DNA of 39,926 nucleotides from IMG/VR virus record IMGVR_UViG_3300037205_000144, positions 1-39,926 of that record. One strand, given 5' to 3'. Below, piece by piece: positions 38,009 to 39,926 of this stretch; position 1 is the first letter of the stretch; each line of letters opens with the position of its first letter. This DNA comes from a virus. The translations under genes were made by a program, and so were the position numbers. Below the pieces are notes generated by a model. The model worked only from the letters and a program-made list of their open reading frames with translations. It was not told the DNA's origin and made no database searches.

Positions 38009-39457
38009 ATGAACGTTTACGGCGAACTAACGAGAGCTCAGTTAGAAAACCTAGCCGCGGACCCCACGCTGGCGACAGTCACGAAGGGGCGGCTTTGGTA
38101 TCGGACTGACTTGACGGCGCCGAAAATAGATCTGGGCGGGAGTGCGGACACTCTCGCCCTTTTGTCTTTAGCTCAGACGCTTTTGAATAAGACGATCGAC
38201 ACCGGCCCTTCGGCCGTGAATCCGAATATCTTCAAGTCGACCGGCGCAACGGCTCTTCAGGTGCCGGTGGCTGACGGTTCGGGCAACGTATCATGGGCAA
38301 CTCAATCGTCAGCTCCTGACTCGAGTACATTTTTCGAAAATGGAAGTATCTCAGCCTCGGTTTCAGCCGGTGCCTTAACAATCAATCTGATGACCAAGGC
38401 TGGTTCTACTCCCTCGGGCGGAAGTCCGGTAAGCGTCGGCATGAGAAATGCGACGGCAGCCACAGGGACGTATAATTTCCGTACTGTAACTTCCGCCCTC
38501 TCTTTGGTTGTCCCTTCTGGTACCACGTTAGGAACCGCAAGCGCTGTTACGACTTACCTTTACATCTATTTAATGGACAACGCTGGAACGTTGGTGCTTG
38601 CCATAAGTGGATCTGCCTTTGATGAAGGATCTCTTCAATCGAGCACTGCGATCGCTGCGGGGGCGTCAGTGAGCACGCTTTACTCGACTGCAGGGCAGTC
38701 TAGCTTACCAATTCGTTTGATCGGTCGAATTAAAGTCAATGAGACCACAGCAGGAACTTGGGCATCAAGCCCCACAGAAATTTCGAATATACTTTTTTAT
38801 CCTCCCGTGAATTACAAAGCTCCCACGCAACAAAGATTTACTTCTGGAAGTGGTACTTACACCACGCCCACATTTCCTCCGCCTCTCTATATCGAAATTG
38901 AGATGGTTGGTGGCGGCGGGGCTGGCGGTAGTTCTGGTGTCGTGACTGTTCCTGCAGGAGGCGCGGGAGGTAACAGCACCTTCGGAACTTCTCTGCTTGT
39001 CGCTAATGGTGGGGCGGGCGGTCAAACGGCACTTTCTGGCGGGACGGGCGGAGCGGGTGGAACAGCTTCGCTGGGATCAGTTTCAATTGGTATTGCAGTT
39101 AGCGGCGGCAGCGGTACGGGAAATTCAGTTGAATCTTCTGGTGCGATACCTCCGGGTGGTCCTGGAGGTAGCTCGGCGCTGGGTGGAAACGGCGGCGGCG
39201 CGGCTGCCGGTCAAACTGGTTTTAGCGGAGTCACCAATACAGGAGGCGGAGGCGGAGGCGGAGGCGGAAATACGAGCATTTACTCCGGAAATGGCGGCGG
39301 TGCGGGTGGCTACGTCAAGGCGGTTATCCCCGCCCCTGTTTCAAGTTATGCTTACGCAGTTGGCGCGGCAGGCTCTGCTGGATCTGCGGGAACGAGCGGT
39401 TCGGCAGGCGGCGCTGGTGGAAGCGGGATAATTGTTGTCACCGAATATTATCAATAA
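38009..39457 (+). CDS. Tail fibre/adhesin with Gly-rich C-terminal domain
   Basis: A 482-residue fibre-like protein. The N-terminus (NVYGELTRAQLENLAADPTL, then KGRLWYRTDLTAPKID) matches a common virion-attachment start of phage fibres. The middle is a beta-rich shaft. Residues about 300-470 are a glycine-rich adhesin region with repeated GGAGG, VANGGAGGQT and GGGGGGGGGN stretches, like polyglycine-helix receptor-binding tips of other phages. It is probably the true receptor-binding protein of the virion, in contrast to the signal-peptide-bearing fibre-like protein at 17542. Confidence 0.75.
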   Translation: MNVYGELTRAQLENLAADPTLATVTKGRLWYRTDLTAPKIDLGGSADTLALLSLAQTLLNKTIDTGPSAVNPNIFKSTGATALQVPVADGSGNVSWATQSSAPDSSTFFENGSISASVSAGALTINLMTKAGSTPSGGSPVSVGMRNATAATGTYNFRTVTSALSLVVPSGTTLGTASAVTTYLYIYLMDNAGTLVLAISGSAFDEGSLQSSTAIAAGASVSTLYSTAGQSSLPIRLIGRIKVNETTAGTWASSPTEISNILFYPPVNYKAPTQQRFTSGSGTYTTPTFPPPLYIEIEMVGGGGAGGSSGVVTVPAGGAGGNSTFGTSLLVANGGAGGQTALSGGTGGAGGTASLGSVSIGIAVSGGSGTGNSVESSGAIPPGGPGGSSALGGNGGGAAAGQTGFSGVTNTGGGGGGGGGNTSIYSGNGGGAGGYVKAVIPAPVSSYAYAVGAAGSAGSAGTSGSAGGAGGSGIIVVTEYYQ

Positions 39458-39469
39458 AAGGAGAGAAAA

Positions 39470-39718
39470 ATGGCAGTCGAATCAGTTTCCGTAAATATCG
39501 TTTCTTCAGTCGACAAATTTCTCCAGATCGCAGTCGATCTAGTTGCCGCATTGAAATCAGGCAAATCTCCAGAAGCCGCGGTTGTTAGCGTTCTTCCCGA
39601 GGCGGTGACCGCTCTTTCAGGTCTTGGAGACCTAAAGACCGATATCGCGGACCGCAAAGATTTAGAGACGACTGTGGCCCTTAAATTGGCTGCAATCATC
39701 GACGTTCTCGTTCCCTAA
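39470..39718 (+). CDS. Small hypothetical helical protein
   Basis: An 82-residue protein behind AAAAGGAG. It is helical and hydrophobic in parts (SSVDKFLQIAVDLVAALKSG, PEAVTALSGLGDLKTDIADR, TTVALKLAAIIDVLVP), resembling small Ala/Leu-rich phage proteins of unknown role. It sits between the fibre and adaptor genes, so a minor virion role is likely. Confidence 0.55.
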   Translation: MAVESVSVNIVSSVDKFLQIAVDLVAALKSGKSPEAAVVSVLPEAVTALSGLGDLKTDIADRKDLETTVALKLAAIIDVLVP

Positions 39719-39732
39719 CAAGGAGAAACCCA

Positions 39733-39926
39733 ATGCCCGTTTGGTTGCTTAATATCGTAGCCGGACTTGCAACGCCTGCTTTGAAGATTCTCTTGAAGGC
39801 GGTGTTACGGGGCCTTGAGTCAAAGTATCCAGGGCTCGCGCCTTTTGTAGACGCAGTCATTGGGTTTTTGGAGAACGGAGGCAACGCCGCAACGCTTCAT
39901 CTTCATTGCCAGCGGCTTCCTGACTT
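39733..39926 (+). CDS. Partial small protein running off the window end
   Basis: Starts at ATG 39733 behind AAGGAG and is open to the last base (64 codons so far). The N-terminus PVWLLNIVAGLATPALKILL is hydrophobic/amphipathic, followed by AVLRGLESKYPGLAPFVDAV. If the window is circular it gains seven codons and stops at 20-22, overlapping the adaptor ATG. No family recognised. Confidence 0.6.
   Translation, partial: MPVWLLNIVAGLATPALKILLKAVLRGLESKYPGLAPFVDAVIGFLENGGNAATLHLHCQRLPD

Noticed and set aside
1-39926. Direct terminal repeat or tRNA genes
   Set aside because: The first and last bases share no visible repeat and I found no convincing tRNA cloverleaf by eye; a dedicated search would be needed to exclude a tRNA.

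Overview
This 39,926-base window looks like most or all of the genome of a tailed bacteriophage with a podovirus-like (P22/T7-type) head. The support is a contiguous rightward morphogenesis block: candidate small terminase, large terminase, portal, scaffold, HK97-fold major capsid protein, fibre/adhesin, head-tail adaptor and Gly/Gln-rich virion proteins. The block appears to be interrupted only by the window ends. Joining the last base to the first lets the frame opened at 39733 run on to a stop at 20-22, overlapping the adaptor start at 19 as ATGA. This is the same coupling used by many other gene pairs here, so I infer a circular or circularly permuted molecule. The host cannot be named. 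Several Sec-type signal peptides and an exported esterase-like protein suggest a diderm bacterium.

Layout. Virion genes run rightward from 1 to 6681. A leftward block (12666 to 6678) carries a DEDDy exonuclease, a virion-like paralogue, a TM/coiled-coil protein, a holin-like protein, a Cys/Pro-rich protein, an SNF2-like helicase, a putative ssDNA-associated protein, a 34-residue membrane peptide, a VRR-NUC nuclease, an XRE-type HTH protein and a DUF1617-like protein. A rightward set (12986 to 15477) contains a DUF5675 protein and many tiny overlapping genes. A leftward set (17099 to 15592) ends in a secreted papain-like protease. A rightward set (17135 to 20867) encodes a small secreted protein, a fibre-like repeat protein with a signal peptide and a secreted SGNH esterase. 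A highly structured intergenic region (21187 to 21345) precedes a PrimPol-VapE-type primase-helicase. Two small membrane proteins, a leftward glycosyltransferase, a duplicated non-coding element (24837 to 25224) and a leftward operon of small proteins (26848 to 25290) follow. A 600-base divergent control region then leads into the rightward late block (27448 to the window end).

How the parts fit. Replication seems to rest on the primase-helicase, the SNF2-like ATPase, a free-standing proofreading-type exonuclease and a VRR-NUC nuclease. No DNA polymerase, RNA polymerase or large integrase was recognised, so the host polymerase is presumably used. A small serine recombinase sits just ahead of the candidate small terminase and overlaps it. 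A 20-base motif is shared, with a two-base insertion, by the regions ahead of the primase-helicase and the late operon, and may coordinate the two.

The most unusual content is a set of seven proteins with classical N-terminal signal peptides (papain-like protease, fibre-like protein, esterase, a virion-like paralogue and three small proteins). Others are the interlocked inverted repeats before the primase gene, the duplicated element at 24837 to 25224, and several genes below 55 codons fitted tightly into operons.
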